Both the position numbers and the translations under genes were made by a program. A stretch of 64,000 nucleotides of DNA. Source: Intrasporangiaceae bacterium URHB0013 (GTDB lineage Bacteria > Actinomycetota > Actinomycetes > Actinomycetales > Dermatophilaceae). Where the stretch lies: contig JIBA01000016.1 of NCBI GenBank assembly GCA_000620545.1, positions 124,001 to 188,000 on the forward strand, written 5' to 3'. The notes beneath the pieces were generated by a model. It was not told the origin of the DNA, searched no databases, and worked only from the letters and a program-made list of their open reading frames with translations. Positions 35,759-46,538 of the stretch are shown one piece after another; the stretch's first letter is position 1; each line of letters starts with the position of its first letter.

Positions 35759-36879
35759 CGCCGCACCAGCCCGACGGCCCGCTCGTACTCCGCCACGGCG
35801 AGCGCCGCGACCTGCGACCACTCCTGCTCGGGCGGGTGCTCGACGTTCCACCGACGGAGGCGCGCGACCTCACCGGAGGCCTTGGCCAATCGGGCGATCG
35901 CAGTCGACATCTCCGAGTCGCTCGACACGACAAGGCCGTTCACGCCGTCGGTGACGAACTCACCCACACCTGAACCGGATCGGCCGATGACCGGCAGGCC
36001 GACCGTGCGCGCCTCGAGGGCAGCGATCCCGAACGACTCGAGCCGGGCCGGTGACAGGTAGACGTCGGCGACGGCATACCGCTCCCGCAGCTCGTCCCGC
36101 GTCACGCGGCCGGGCAGGGACACCCAGTCGAGGCCGCGCTCGCGCACCAGAGCCTCCACCCTGCGGCGCTCGGGCCCCTCCCCCAGCACCGACAACGACA
36201 CCGAGCCGGGGCCGGCCTGCCGCGCCGCCTCGGCGACGAGCTCGACGAGAGCCGCGGGCCGCTTGCGCGCCGCCAGTCGCATCGCCGTGACGAGGCGCAG
36301 CGGCCCGGGCTCACGCACCCCCGGGCCGACGGTCCAGCGCGCGACGTCGATGCCGTTGGGCAGCACCCCGACGGACACGTCGGGTCCGACGAGCCGACGC
36401 AGCGGCTCCGCTGCCACGTCGGAGACGGCCGACATGGCCACCCCGCGGGCCGCCCAGCGCCGGATGAACCGCGCCGCGTCGAAGACGGGCGCCATCCCGG
36501 CGAGCATGCAGTGCCAGGTCATCGCGGTCGGCAGGCCCAGCCCGACCGTGACCCGCGTGCTGTCCCACGCGAACGGTGAGACGACCCCGGTCTGGACGTG
36601 GGCCACGTCGAAGGCGCCGGCCACGAGCCGGCGCCGGAGCTCTGCCGGGGCGAACGGGTTGACCGGCAGCTCCCACGGCATCCTGGCTGCCAGCCGGTGC
36701 ACGGGCACGCCGTCCACCACCGTGACGGCCCCGTGCATCTCACCCTCGGCGCCTCGCGTGGCGGTGAACACCTCGACCTCGTGGCCGGCGGCCTGGAGGT
36801 GCTGGGCGAGGTCGTGCGTCTGGACCTCGATCCCGCCCAGTCGGGGCAGGTAACAGTCGGACAGGAGCGCCACCTTCAC
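35755..36879 (-). CDS. GT4-family glycosyltransferase
   Basis: 374 residues from the GTG at 36879 (MKVALLSDCYLP); GTG 36888 is an alternative. GT-B fold: acceptor-side loop PRLGGIEVQ at the N-terminus, and the donor-side EX7E region as ARLESFGIAALEARTVGLPVI. The C-terminal NDP-sugar site includes GSGVGEFVTDGVNG. Closest in style to actinobacterial mannosyl- or MshA-like transferases; donor and acceptor are not determined. It is divergent from a PIG-L deacetylase over ~30 bp, a pairing reminiscent of glycosyltransferase plus deacetylase steps in mycothiol-type pathways. Confidence 0.9.
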   Translation of the reverse strand: MKVALLSDCYLPRLGGIEVQTHDLAQHLQAAGHEVEVFTATRGAEGEMHGAVTVVDGVPVHRLAARMPWELPVNPFAPAELRRRLVAGAFDVAHVQTGVVSPFAWDSTRVTVGLGLPTAMTWHCMLAGMAPVFDAARFIRRWAARGVAMSAVSDVAAEPLRRLVGPDVSVGVLPNGIDVARWTVGPGVREPGPLRLVTAMRLAARKRPAALVELVAEAARQAGPGSVSLSVLGEGPERRRVEALVRERGLDWVSLPGRVTRDELRERYAVADVYLSPARLESFGIAALEARTVGLPVIGRSGSGVGEFVTDGVNGLVVSSDSEMSTAIARLAKASGEVARLRRWNVEHPPEQEWSQVAALAVAEYERAVGLVRR

Positions 36880-36908
36880 GGAAGACACTGTGCCATGGGC
36901 CAAGATGG

Positions 36909-37736
36909 GTGACTGTGCCGCACACGCTGCTTGCCTTCCACGCGCACCCCGACGACGAGGCCCTGCTGACCTCGGGGACCATGGCGCGCGCCTCGGCAGA
37001 GGGCCACCGGGTCGTCGTCGTCGTCGCGACGGACGGCGAGCTCGGTCTCGCCGCCACCGAGTTCGCCGGCGAGGGTGCACTCGCCGCGACCCGGATGGAC
37101 GAGCTGCGCGCGAGCGCGCGGGCGCTCGGCGTCGCCCGCGTCGAGCACCTCGGCTATGCCGACAGCGGCCTCGGCCCCGACGTGGCGCCCGACCCGCCCG
37201 GCTCCACCCGTTTCATCCGCGCCGACGTCGAGGAGGCCGCCCGTCGCCTCGCGGCGATCCTGCGCGAGGAGCAGGTTGACGTCCTCCTGCACTACGAGCC
37301 GAACGGGGGCTACGGCCACCCCGACCACAGGCAGGTCCACCTCGTCGGCAGCCGGGCCGCCGAGCTCGCCGGCACGCCGAAGGTGCTCGAGGCGACGGTC
37401 CCGCGCGACACCATCTGCCGCGCCATCGACCTGGCCGCCAAGGTCTACCGCTTCCCGCCCGAGTTCGACCGATCGAGCTTCGACCGCGCCTTCTCCGCGC
37501 GCAGCGAGATCACGCACCGCATCAGCGTCCGCCGGCACATCGCGGCCAAGCGCGCCTCGATGCGCGCCCATGCGTCCCAGGCCAGTGCGGACGGCGGGGC
37601 GGACCGCACCCTGGCCGCCTTCCTGCGGATCCCCCGGCCCCTCTACGACCTCGTGTTCGGACGCGAGTGGTTCGTCGACCGTTCGGTCCGTCCTGGCAGC
37701 CCGATCCGCCGTGACGTCTTCGACGGGCTCGGCTGA
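36909..37736 (+). CDS. PIG-L/LmbE family deacetylase
   Basis: 275 residues. Zinc-binding AHPDDEALL at the N-terminus and GHPDHRQVH at about residue 139 are the family's catalytic motifs. Members remove N-acetyl groups from GlcNAc-containing small molecules (MshB, Mca, BshB). The start is GTG 36909 or GTG 36915. It is divergent from the GT4 gene and followed, convergently, by the asparagine synthetase-CofE fusion. MshB and Mca are both possible relatives; the substrate is not decidable by eye. Confidence 0.9.
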   Translation: MTVPHTLLAFHAHPDDEALLTSGTMARASAEGHRVVVVVATDGELGLAATEFAGEGALAATRMDELRASARALGVARVEHLGYADSGLGPDVAPDPPGSTRFIRADVEEAARRLAAILREEQVDVLLHYEPNGGYGHPDHRQVHLVGSRAAELAGTPKVLEATVPRDTICRAIDLAAKVYRFPPEFDRSSFDRAFSARSEITHRISVRRHIAAKRASMRAHASQASADGGADRTLAAFLRIPRPLYDLVFGREWFVDRSVRPGSPIRRDVFDGLG

Positions 37737-37807
37737 GCCCGCGCCGGTGTACCCGCCTCAGGCATCCCGACACCGTGGTCGTCCGGCTGCCGAAGCACCG
37801 AAAGCCT

Positions 37808-40477
37808 TCAGGCAGAAGGCGTCTCGAAGACGACCGCCATCGGGGTCTGCTCGGAGCCCTGCCCGAGCGGGTTGTCGGCGAACATCGCCTCGTAGCGCTC
37901 CTTGGGTCCCGGCGCGTCCTTGCCGAGGACGTTGCGACCGATGTCGTTGGCGTCCATGACGACCGTGCCACCGAACGTGGCGCGGTACGCCTCGGGCACC
38001 CGCGCGCGGATCGCCCGTGAGAGGTGCGCAGCCACGTCGTCGGGGTCCTTGGGTCCGAGCTTGGCCGACACGTTGGCCGGGTAGACGGAGTACTCGGTGG
38101 GCCCGTCGATGGCGCGGATGTCACCGCCGACGAGGTCGTAGAAGAGCCCGCGCCTGCCCAGCACCTTGCCCACGGCACCGCCCGCCGAGGCGAAGAGCAC
38201 GCGCGGCAGACCCGCCTCCTCGATCGCGAGCTGCATCGTGAAGGGCGACCCGAGGCCGATGCCAGCGGGGGTGCGCGTCACGTAACGGCTGAGCAACCGG
38301 GCCGGCCGGCCGACCTTGATGTCCCAGATGAAGTAGGACCGCCCCTGGGTGATCGCGACGATCTTCTCGGAGATGAAGAAGTACCAGCGCCCGCCGGTCG
38401 CGGCCGCGTGCTCCGGTCCGGCCTCGGGCAGACCGGAGAAGAAGCGCTCGATGTAGCCGAGCGTCTTGGCCTCGAGGTCGTCCTCACGGGCGTAGAGGTC
38501 GGTGCGCAGCGGGTAGCGGCGCACCGGCGTGCCGTCGGCCGTCACGAGGTCGAGCTGCTTGCGGGCGTTCGGCTCGTAGTCGGTCTTGACGTGGTCGGCG
38601 CTCCCGGCGGCGTCGGGCTCGGGCTCGTCGAAGAACTCCTGGAGCCAGAGCTCGAGGTTGAGCATCCGCCAGACCGTCATCGAGTCGATCGAGTTGGTGC
38701 CCTTGATCCACCCCTCGAAGGCGTGGAGCACCGCCGTCTGGTCGAAGTAGGGGCGCGCTGCGAACGACTCGGAGAGGAACTCGCCGTAGATGTGGTTCTT
38801 GAGGCGCATGAACCACTCGCCCTGCGGGGTCGTGGCGCCGATCTTGTCGCGACGGTCGACGACGGAGTCGGGCAGCAGCCCGCGCATCGCGTCGCGCAGG
38901 ACGCGTTTGCCGACACCGTCCTTGACGAGGGCGTCGTCGCTGAGGCCGAAGACGAACCGTACGAGGTCGCGGTCGACGAACGGCATGCGCACGTCGACCC
39001 CGAACCGACGGGCGTTCTTGTCGGTGTAGCGCAGCCGCGCCGGCAGCGAACCGGCGAAGACGTCGTCGGCGAGGCGGGCCCGCAGGTCGGCCTTCTCGAC
39101 GTCGTAGCCCTCGGAGGCATGCGCCCGCGCGAAGTCAGTGTCGAGCAAGGACGTCACGGGCACGTCCTTGCGGCCGTGCAGCCGGTCGCCGATGAGCGGC
39201 CGGCCGCGGCGGTAGAGCACGTCGAGCGAGTGGCCGAGCTCGGTGGCGGCGCTCACGGCGCTGCGACTGCGGAGCTCGCGCAGGTGGATGAGGTGGTGCG
39301 GACCGAAGCCCGCGAGCGTCTCGTCGCCCCCGTGGCCGTCGAGCACCACGGCGTCCCGCTCTGCCGCGGCCTGCAGGACGCGGTACTGGGTGTACGCGCC
39401 GGTCGAGACGAGCGGCTCCTCCTGCGTGCGCACGAGGTCGCGCAGGTCCTTCTTGAACTCTGTCGGCGTCGGCTCGATGCGGTGCTCCTGCGCGCGCTCG
39501 CCGAGCGCCCGGACGACGGCGTCGATGTGCTCGCGCTCGTCGTTGCGTGAGCCCGGGTAGACGGCTGACCACGTGTCCTGAACGGCATCGCCGGCCGACC
39601 GGCCCGGCTCCTGCTCGACCACGTCGAGCAGCGCCGCGATGGCGGCCGAGTCGATGCCGCCGGACAGAGAGGTCCCGACCCGGCCCCGAGAGCCGGTCCG
39701 TCGACGCACGGCGGCGGTCAGCAGGGTGCGGAACTCCTCGACGACCGCTGGGGAGTAGGCCCGGGGCGAGCTCGACAGGGTCGAGAGCTCCTCCCGCAGC
39801 CGCGTGTAGGGACGAGCCTCGAGACCGCCCGGCACGTCGGCGCCCAGGGTGACGACCTCACCTGCGCCGACCCGCTCGATGCCCGCGAAGAACGTGGACC
39901 GGCCGTCGTCGTGGACGCGGAAGCGCAGGTAGCGGTAGATCGTGCGGTCGTCGGGACGCCGCTCGTGCAGGCCGCTGTCGAGGATGCCGCGGATCTCACT
40001 GGCGACGAGCCAGCCGTCACCGGTGCGGGCGACGTAGAGCGGGCGCACACCGAAGTGGTCGCGCGCCAGCGTCATCCGGCGCGTGTCGCGGTCCCAGACG
40101 GCGAGGGCGAAGGCGCCGTCGAGCCGGTCGAGGCCGTCGGTGCCCCATTCGGTGAAGGCGGCGAGGACGACCTCGGCGTCGCTGCCCACCCCGACGTCGT
40201 GGCCGAGGGCCTCGAGATCGGCACGCAGCTCGGCGCGGTTGTACAGCTCGCCGTCGAGCGCGAGCGTGAACCGCCCACCCGGGGCGACCGCGAGCCGGGC
40301 CACACCATCGTCGTCAGCGCCCGCGGTCACCCGACCCGGACGCACCTCGCGGACCCCCAGGCCGGCTTCTCCGTCCCGTGCCGTCGCCGCGGCGCCCACC
40401 CCCGGGTGCGTCGCGAGCAGTCGGTCGAGCAGGGCCTCGTCGGCGTGGACACCAAGGTGCCCGGCGATTCCGCACAT
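37808..40477 (-). CDS. Asparagine synthetase (glutamine-hydrolysing) fused to a CofE-like F420-0:gamma-glutamyl ligase domain
   Basis: 889 residues from MCGIAGHLG at 40477, where Cys2 is the class II glutaminase nucleophile; earlier in-frame ATGs give an unlikely extension. Residues ~1-215 are glutaminase; ~240-600 the AsnB ATP-pyrophosphatase domain with SGGIDS at 272-277. Ordinary AsnB would end near residue 630. Here about 259 more residues (encoded at 37808-38587) look like a complete CofE-type domain: RRYPLRTDLYAREDDL, ISEKIVAITQGRS, IGLGSPFTMQLAI, GRRGLFYDLVGG, AKLGPKDPDDVA and MDANDIGRNVLG. One uninterrupted frame, no stop or slippage site at the junction. Product could be amidation coupled to glutamyl or other amide ligation; function unknown. 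Confidence 0.85.
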   Translation of the reverse strand: MCGIAGHLGVHADEALLDRLLATHPGVGAAATARDGEAGLGVREVRPGRVTAGADDDGVARLAVAPGGRFTLALDGELYNRAELRADLEALGHDVGVGSDAEVVLAAFTEWGTDGLDRLDGAFALAVWDRDTRRMTLARDHFGVRPLYVARTGDGWLVASEIRGILDSGLHERRPDDRTIYRYLRFRVHDDGRSTFFAGIERVGAGEVVTLGADVPGGLEARPYTRLREELSTLSSSPRAYSPAVVEEFRTLLTAAVRRRTGSRGRVGTSLSGGIDSAAIAALLDVVEQEPGRSAGDAVQDTWSAVYPGSRNDEREHIDAVVRALGERAQEHRIEPTPTEFKKDLRDLVRTQEEPLVSTGAYTQYRVLQAAAERDAVVLDGHGGDETLAGFGPHHLIHLRELRSRSAVSAATELGHSLDVLYRRGRPLIGDRLHGRKDVPVTSLLDTDFARAHASEGYDVEKADLRARLADDVFAGSLPARLRYTDKNARRFGVDVRMPFVDRDLVRFVFGLSDDALVKDGVGKRVLRDAMRGLLPDSVVDRRDKIGATTPQGEWFMRLKNHIYGEFLSESFAARPYFDQTAVLHAFEGWIKGTNSIDSMTVWRMLNLELWLQEFFDEPEPDAAGSADHVKTDYEPNARKQLDLVTADGTPVRRYPLRTDLYAREDDLEAKTLGYIERFFSGLPEAGPEHAAATGGRWYFFISEKIVAITQGRSYFIWDIKVGRPARLLSRYVTRTPAGIGLGSPFTMQLAIEEAGLPRVLFASAGGAVGKVLGRRGLFYDLVGGDIRAIDGPTEYSVYPANVSAKLGPKDPDDVAAHLSRAIRARVPEAYRATFGGTVVMDANDIGRNVLGKDAPGPKERYEAMFADNPLGQGSEQTPMAVVFETPSA

Positions 40478-40634
40478 GAGTTCCACCCTAGTTGGACGCG
40501 GTCGAGCGGCCCCGACCCCACTCCGCCCACCGGACCCACCCGGCCGCCTCGCAGCAATTCCGTCCCGAGGTGAACCGGATCGCCTCGGCTGAGCGTCGTC
40601 CTCATGGGAGCACCCCAACCAGAAGGAGCACGAC

Positions 40635-41120
40635 ATGCACCGACCCACCCGTACCGCTACCTTCGTCGCCGGCGCCGTCCTCGGCGTCACCACGCTCGTG
40701 GCGCCCGCTGCGTCCGCGAGCGACAGCCACTCGAGCAGCTCCGGGCACACGATCCTGCGGGCCGACCTGATGGGCAGCATGCCCTCGCCCGCCGGGCCGA
40801 CGATCGCCGGTGTCCTCCCGGGCGGCCTCCCCTGGGTCGTCGACGAGGGCTTCGCCCGCGTGCGCGAGGACGGACGGGTCCGCGTCCGCGTCGAGGGCCT
40901 GGTCATCCCGGGCATGGGGACAAACGGCATCGTCTCCGTCAGCGCGACCGTGGTCTGCAACGACATGCCCGCCGGCACGACCGGGAGCGTGCCGCTGAGC
41001 GCAGACGGCGACGCCCGCATCGACGACACGGTGTGGCTGCCCGACTACTGCCACATGCCGGTCGTGCTCGTGAACCCCAACGGGAACGCGGCCCGATACA
41101 TCGCCGCCACCGGTCTCTGA
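40635..41120 (+). CDS. Secreted small protein, unknown function
   Basis: 161 residues with a clear signal peptide (TATFVAGAVLGVTTLVAPAASA) and start supported by AGAAGGAG. The mature part is a compact beta-rich domain with RVRVRVEGLVIPGMG, then ATVVCNDMP and a second cysteine in LPDYCHMPVV, likely a disulfide. Similar exported proteins are frequent in actinobacteria but have no assigned role. Divergent from the asparagine synthetase fusion over 157 bp; followed by a perfect 14-bp hairpin. Confidence 0.75.
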   Translation: MHRPTRTATFVAGAVLGVTTLVAPAASASDSHSSSSGHTILRADLMGSMPSPAGPTIAGVLPGGLPWVVDEGFARVREDGRVRVRVEGLVIPGMGTNGIVSVSATVVCNDMPAGTTGSVPLSADGDARIDDTVWLPDYCHMPVVLVNPNGNAARYIAATGL

Positions 41121-41132
41121 CCACCGCGATCA

Positions 41133-41164
41133 CGTATGCCGTCCGGCCCGCCGGACGGCATACG
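41133..41164. terminator. Perfect hairpin with GTATGCC/GGCATAC arms
   Basis: CGTATGCCGTCCGG (41133-41146) and CCGGACGGCATACG (41151-41164) form a 14-bp stem with a 4-base loop, 12 bases after the secreted-protein stop and convergent with the ClC gene. It can act as a bidirectional terminator; each arm carries the recurrent 7-mer. Confidence 0.78.
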
Positions 41165-41241
41165 TTGTCGTTCGCCGTCCCGTGCGGTGTCCTCGCCCAC
41201 CTCGGCGACGCATTCGTGCCAGTGCCCGACCAGTCGCAGGG

Positions 41242-42597
41242 TCACGTCGGACCCGCGTGCCCGGGTGCATCGGTGGGCTGGGGCGGCCCCGGCGTCGGCA
41301 GGATCGTGGTGACGACGAAGGCCACCACGACGGCCACGATGATCTCGGGGGTGGTCTGCAGCCCGTCGGCACCGAGCAGGACGGTGGCCAGCAGGACCGA
41401 GCTGAGCGGCAGGCGGAGCATCGCGCAGCACATCGCACCGATGCCCATGCCGATCGCCGGGGCCAGGCTCATGCCGGGCAGCCCGCTCAGGGCGATCCCG
41501 AGCACGGAGCCGATGAACATGGCCGGGAACACCGGACCGCCGCGGAAGGCGCTGAGCGACAGGCCGTACGCCAGCATCTTGCACAGGCCGAGGACGACCA
41601 GCGTCGCCACGGAGAAGTCGGCGGAGTTGGCCACGAGGTCGGGCAGGGCGTCCTGGCCCGAGAAGAGCACGTCGGTGAAGCCGTTTCCCGTGATGAGCTG
41701 ATAGGCCATGGCTGAGGCGCCGATGAGCGCCCCGAGCGCGACGGTCACCACCACCCGCGCGCGGTGCACGATGGGGCGCACGCTCAGGCCGACCCAGCGG
41801 ACCGCCCACCCCAGCAAGGCGCCGATGAGACCGACCGGCACGGCCCAGACCAGGCTCGCCACGGTGGGGTCGACCCCCGGGGGCACCGTCGTCAGCGCCA
41901 ACGAGAAGGTGCCCAGGCCGGTCCAGGCGTTGAGGCCCAGGAAGACGAGGGCGCCGATGCCGGAGGCGAGCAGGCCGGGCAGCGCGACCAGGCTCAGGGT
42001 CGCCCCGGCGATGCCGGCCGCCTCCATGATGAGGAAGGCGCCGAGCAGGGGCGAACCGAGCAGCGTGCTGATCGCGGCGAAGCTGCCGGCGGACGCCATC
42101 ATCGTCACCGCCACCGGCGTGACGTCCTTCTTGACGAGGCGCACGGTCAGGGCCGCGAGCCCGCCACCGATGGCGATGAGCGGTGCCTCGGGGCCGAGCA
42201 CCGCACCCAGGCTCAGCGTCGCCAGCGAGGCCAGGAACACTCCGGGCAGGTGCCGGTCGACCGGTGGCGCGCCGCCCATCTGGAAGCCGAGGGCGGGCGA
42301 GTGCCCTCCCGGGCCGGGCAGGTGCTGCAGGCTCAGGGCGACCAGCAGCCCACAGAGCATCAGCCAGGGCACCGGCCACCAGGCCGGGGCGCCGCCGTCG
42401 AACAGGTCACCCGGGAGGTCGGTGAAGAGGTAGCTCTGAAGCCAGCTCACCAGGGCCAGGAAGCCGTAGGCAACTGCCGAGATGGGGATGCCGAGCAACC
42501 CGGCGAGCACGAGGGCCGAGATGTAGGCCTTGGAGCGGACCACACTCACCGGGTCAAGGGAGGGGGGTGTGCTGGCGGGAGCGGTCGCGTTGGACAC
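41242..42597 (-). CDS. ClC-family chloride/anion channel or antiporter
   Basis: 451 residues from the GTG at 42597, with GAGGAGG nine bases upstream. About ten hydrophobic helices. The ClC selectivity segments are present but altered: GPGGHSP in place of GSGIP, LGPEAPLIAIG in place of GREGP (gating Glu kept), and RGGPVFPAMFIG corresponding to GxFxP. Members move chloride or other anions, often coupled to protons. The unusual first motif makes ion specificity uncertain (chloride, fluoride or other). Downstream of guaA on the same strand, but with a 207-bp gap, so independently transcribed. Confidence 0.88.
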   Translation of the reverse strand: MSNATAPASTPPSLDPVSVVRSKAYISALVLAGLLGIPISAVAYGFLALVSWLQSYLFTDLPGDLFDGGAPAWWPVPWLMLCGLLVALSLQHLPGPGGHSPALGFQMGGAPPVDRHLPGVFLASLATLSLGAVLGPEAPLIAIGGGLAALTVRLVKKDVTPVAVTMMASAGSFAAISTLLGSPLLGAFLIMEAAGIAGATLSLVALPGLLASGIGALVFLGLNAWTGLGTFSLALTTVPPGVDPTVASLVWAVPVGLIGALLGWAVRWVGLSVRPIVHRARVVVTVALGALIGASAMAYQLITGNGFTDVLFSGQDALPDLVANSADFSVATLVVLGLCKMLAYGLSLSAFRGGPVFPAMFIGSVLGIALSGLPGMSLAPAIGMGIGAMCCAMLRLPLSSVLLATVLLGADGLQTTPEIIVAVVVAFVVTTILPTPGPPQPTDAPGHAGPT

Positions 42598-42804
42598 GGC
42601 GGTCTGCCTCCTCGGCGGTGGTCCGCATCCCCCGGTGGCGTGGCTGCGGATCCAGCCAATCTATGGCGGGGGTGCCGCCACGGCTCCACCCATCGGGGGT
42701 GAAAGCGCGTCCGCGGGTCGAACGCCACAACGATCCCCACCGGAGATCTGAGCCCGTTCAGCGCCGATGGCGGGCCGCAGGAACCGCAGGTCAGAGCTGG
42801 TGGT

Positions 42805-44394
<1,590 letters not shown>

Positions 44395-44403
44395 GCCTCA
44401 AGC

Positions 44404-44799
44404 CTATCGGCCCTGCGTCGGCTCCCCCGACGACGTCCCGTCCCCGGCGAGGTACGCCCGCGAGAGCAGCGCCTCGGTCTCGGCGGTGTTGCGGCGCTCG
44501 GCGATCCACGGGACGACGGGCACGAAGCCGGCGAGCAGGTTCTTGACGATGCGGACCGGTCCCCACGCGGCCTTGAGGCCGAGGTTGGCGACCGACGCGG
44601 CATACGCCATGTAGATGATCCCGTGGATCGGGCTCCAGTACTCCGTGAGGACGTTGGTCTGCTTGAAGACGTACTTCATGACCATCTCGAGGAGAAGGAC
44701 GAAGAGGGCGATGCCCGCGATGATCGCGAGGACGCGGTAGATCGACAGAGCGGACCGGATCTGCTGCGGCTTGGCCAGGGTCTGGGGGTACGTGCTCAC
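44404..44799 (-). CDS. DUF3817 domain integral membrane protein
   Basis: 131 residues from the GTG at 44799, which overlaps the SURF1 stop (GTGA). Three hydrophobic helices, including IYRVLAIIAGIALFVLLLEM and a conserved WSPIHGIIYMAY block that marks DUF3817. The longer open frame to 45060 overlaps SURF1 and is not used. Function unknown; conserved next to guaA, so possibly housekeeping. Confidence 0.9.
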   Translation of the reverse strand: MSTYPQTLAKPQQIRSALSIYRVLAIIAGIALFVLLLEMVMKYVFKQTNVLTEYWSPIHGIIYMAYAASVANLGLKAAWGPVRIVKNLLAGFVPVVPWIAERRNTAETEALLSRAYLAGDGTSSGEPTQGR

Positions 44800-45581
44800 G
44801 TCGTCGCGCCTTCTCTCGATGCAGCCACGGGCTCCTCCGTGTGCTGCTCTGCTCGGAACATCTTCCACCACATCCAGATCGCGAAGATCCCGAAGACCCA
44901 CCACTGCACCGCGTAGGCCGCATTGCGCAGGTTGAGCGGCGTGTCGAGCGGGGGCGGCGGCACGCGCGTCAGGCCGGCGGCGGCGAGCGGGGTGCCGACG
45001 GTGGGCCCGGCGGACTCGGCCGAGGCCAGCACGACGACGTTGTAGAGCTCGCCCGGCCACACGTTGACGAGCGACGCGAGGTCGACGGAGCGCACCTGCG
45101 GCGCCGGCAGGGGGGCACCGTCGCGGGGAGACTCCCCCGGGCCCAGCGTGCCCGTCACCGTGACGACGCCGGTCGGCGGCTCGGGCGCCGACGTCGGCTC
45201 GCCGTCGACGAAGCCGCGGAGCACCGGCACCGTGCCACCCTCGGTCTCGAGCGGCGTCACGACCCAGGAGCCCACCCGGCCGTCCAGGCGACGGTCGACG
45301 ACGATCACGGTGCGATCGGCGGCATACGTCCCCGTGACGGTGACGGCGCGGTTGGAGTACTCGCCCTTGAAGTCGCTGTGCGGCGCGGTCACCTGCTGGA
45401 GCGGTGCGCGCTCGAGCGCCGAAGCAGCCGCGACGGCGTCCTTGCGGCCGGAGTCACGGGCCACGCCGAGCTGCCACAGGCCGAGCAGGACGCAGGCGGC
45501 GACGACGACGGCGAGGACGGCGAACAGGCCGACCCAGCGAGGGGTGAGCAGGCGCCGGAACACGCCCCAAGGGTAGGTCAC
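44796..45581 (-). CDS. SURF1 family cytochrome oxidase biogenesis protein
   Basis: 261 residues from the GTG at 45581 (GTG 45566 also possible). An N-terminal transmembrane helix (VGLFAVLAVVVAACVLLGLWQL) ends in the family's GxWQL motif; the loop contains VLRGFVD and the C-terminal helix is YAVQWWVFGIFAIWMWW. This hairpin topology matches SURF1/Shy1, which helps insert haem a into cytochrome c oxidase. Co-translated with DUF3817. Confidence 0.92.
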   Translation of the reverse strand: MTYPWGVFRRLLTPRWVGLFAVLAVVVAACVLLGLWQLGVARDSGRKDAVAAASALERAPLQQVTAPHSDFKGEYSNRAVTVTGTYAADRTVIVVDRRLDGRVGSWVVTPLETEGGTVPVLRGFVDGEPTSAPEPPTGVVTVTGTLGPGESPRDGAPLPAPQVRSVDLASLVNVWPGELYNVVVLASAESAGPTVGTPLAAAGLTRVPPPPLDTPLNLRNAAYAVQWWVFGIFAIWMWWKMFRAEQHTEEPVAASREGATT

Positions 45582-45634
45582 CCTGCTGGCTCCGACCTGA
45601 CCCGGGGCGCCCATCCGTGCCAGACTCCTGCGCC

Positions 45635-46306
45635 ATGCCCTCGCTCCGTCGACGCCGAGCAGGTATGCCGGGTCGCGCCGTCGTCGTCCTGGTATCCCTC
45701 GCCGTGCCCTCCCTCCTCGCCTCCTGCGGCGCCGCCGACCTCCCGTCGCCGCGGCGCACGGTCACCGTGACCGTGGACGCTCCAGCCGAACCGTCGGCCG
45801 AGGCGCCGACGTCGGCGCCCTCCGAGGTCCCGACCAGTGCGCCCACGTCGACCCTGGTCCCGAGGGCTCTCGCGGTGGGCCGGCAACGCGGCGCCCCGAA
45901 GTCGTTCGAGGAGGCCAAGGGCCGTATCGACGCCGCCCGCCCCGCAGCCTCGGTGAGGGAGCGCTTCCGCAGCCCGACCGGCAACATCGTGTGCCGGCGC
46001 GACACGAACTCGGGGGACGCCTCGTGCGAGGTCGAGAAGGGCCGGATCGCCCCGCCCCTGCCCACGATCTGCCCGGCCGGCGGACCCACGGACATCGGTC
46101 GCATCGAGCTCGGACCGAACGGGGCGCGGCCCGTGTGCAACTCGGACACCATCGGGACGGGTGGCGAGCCGGAGCTCGGCTACGGCGCCCGCACCGAGCC
46201 CTCCGGCACGACGGCCTGCCTCAGCGAGACGTTCGGTGTGACCTGCATCGACGAGGCCGGCCGACACGGGTTCTTCCTGGCCCGCGACACCTTCGTGACG
46301 TTCTGA
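45635..46306 (+). CDS. Lipoprotein with a six-cysteine C-terminal domain (DUF6636-like)
   Basis: 223 residues. The signal sequence ends in lipobox LLASC, so the mature protein is probably lipid-anchored. A Pro/Ser/Thr spacer of ~50 residues follows. The C-terminal part starts FRSPTGNIVC and carries six cysteines (NIVC, ASC, TIC, PVC, TAC, VTC), consistent with three disulfides, and ends in GFFLARDTFVTF. This pattern fits the actinobacterial DUF6636-type exported domain, of unknown function. Divergent from SURF1; no partner gene is obvious. Confidence 0.82.
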   Translation: MPSLRRRRAGMPGRAVVVLVSLAVPSLLASCGAADLPSPRRTVTVTVDAPAEPSAEAPTSAPSEVPTSAPTSTLVPRALAVGRQRGAPKSFEEAKGRIDAARPAASVRERFRSPTGNIVCRRDTNSGDASCEVEKGRIAPPLPTICPAGGPTDIGRIELGPNGARPVCNSDTIGTGGEPELGYGARTEPSGTTACLSETFGVTCIDEAGRHGFFLARDTFVTF

Positions 46307-46538
46307 CGCCTGACCGCGCCACCGGCCGGGCACCCGGGTTTGTAGCCGGACAAATACGGCTTGTCCCGACGAAACCGGGCACCGTGCAGGTCTCGAATTG
46401 GTAACGACCGTGGAACGAAACGGCTACAACGGCCTCCTAACGTCTTGACTGCGATCGTCGTGCTTCAGGGGCGAAGCGGTAGCAATGCCCACGTGCGCGA
46501 CATCCCACCAGGAAACTCACACTTCAGGGACGGTCCAC

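Noticed and set aside
42598-42804. Fluoride riboswitch upstream of the ClC gene
   Set aside because: A GATGG appears in the leader but the conserved core pairing and downstream sequence could not be matched.
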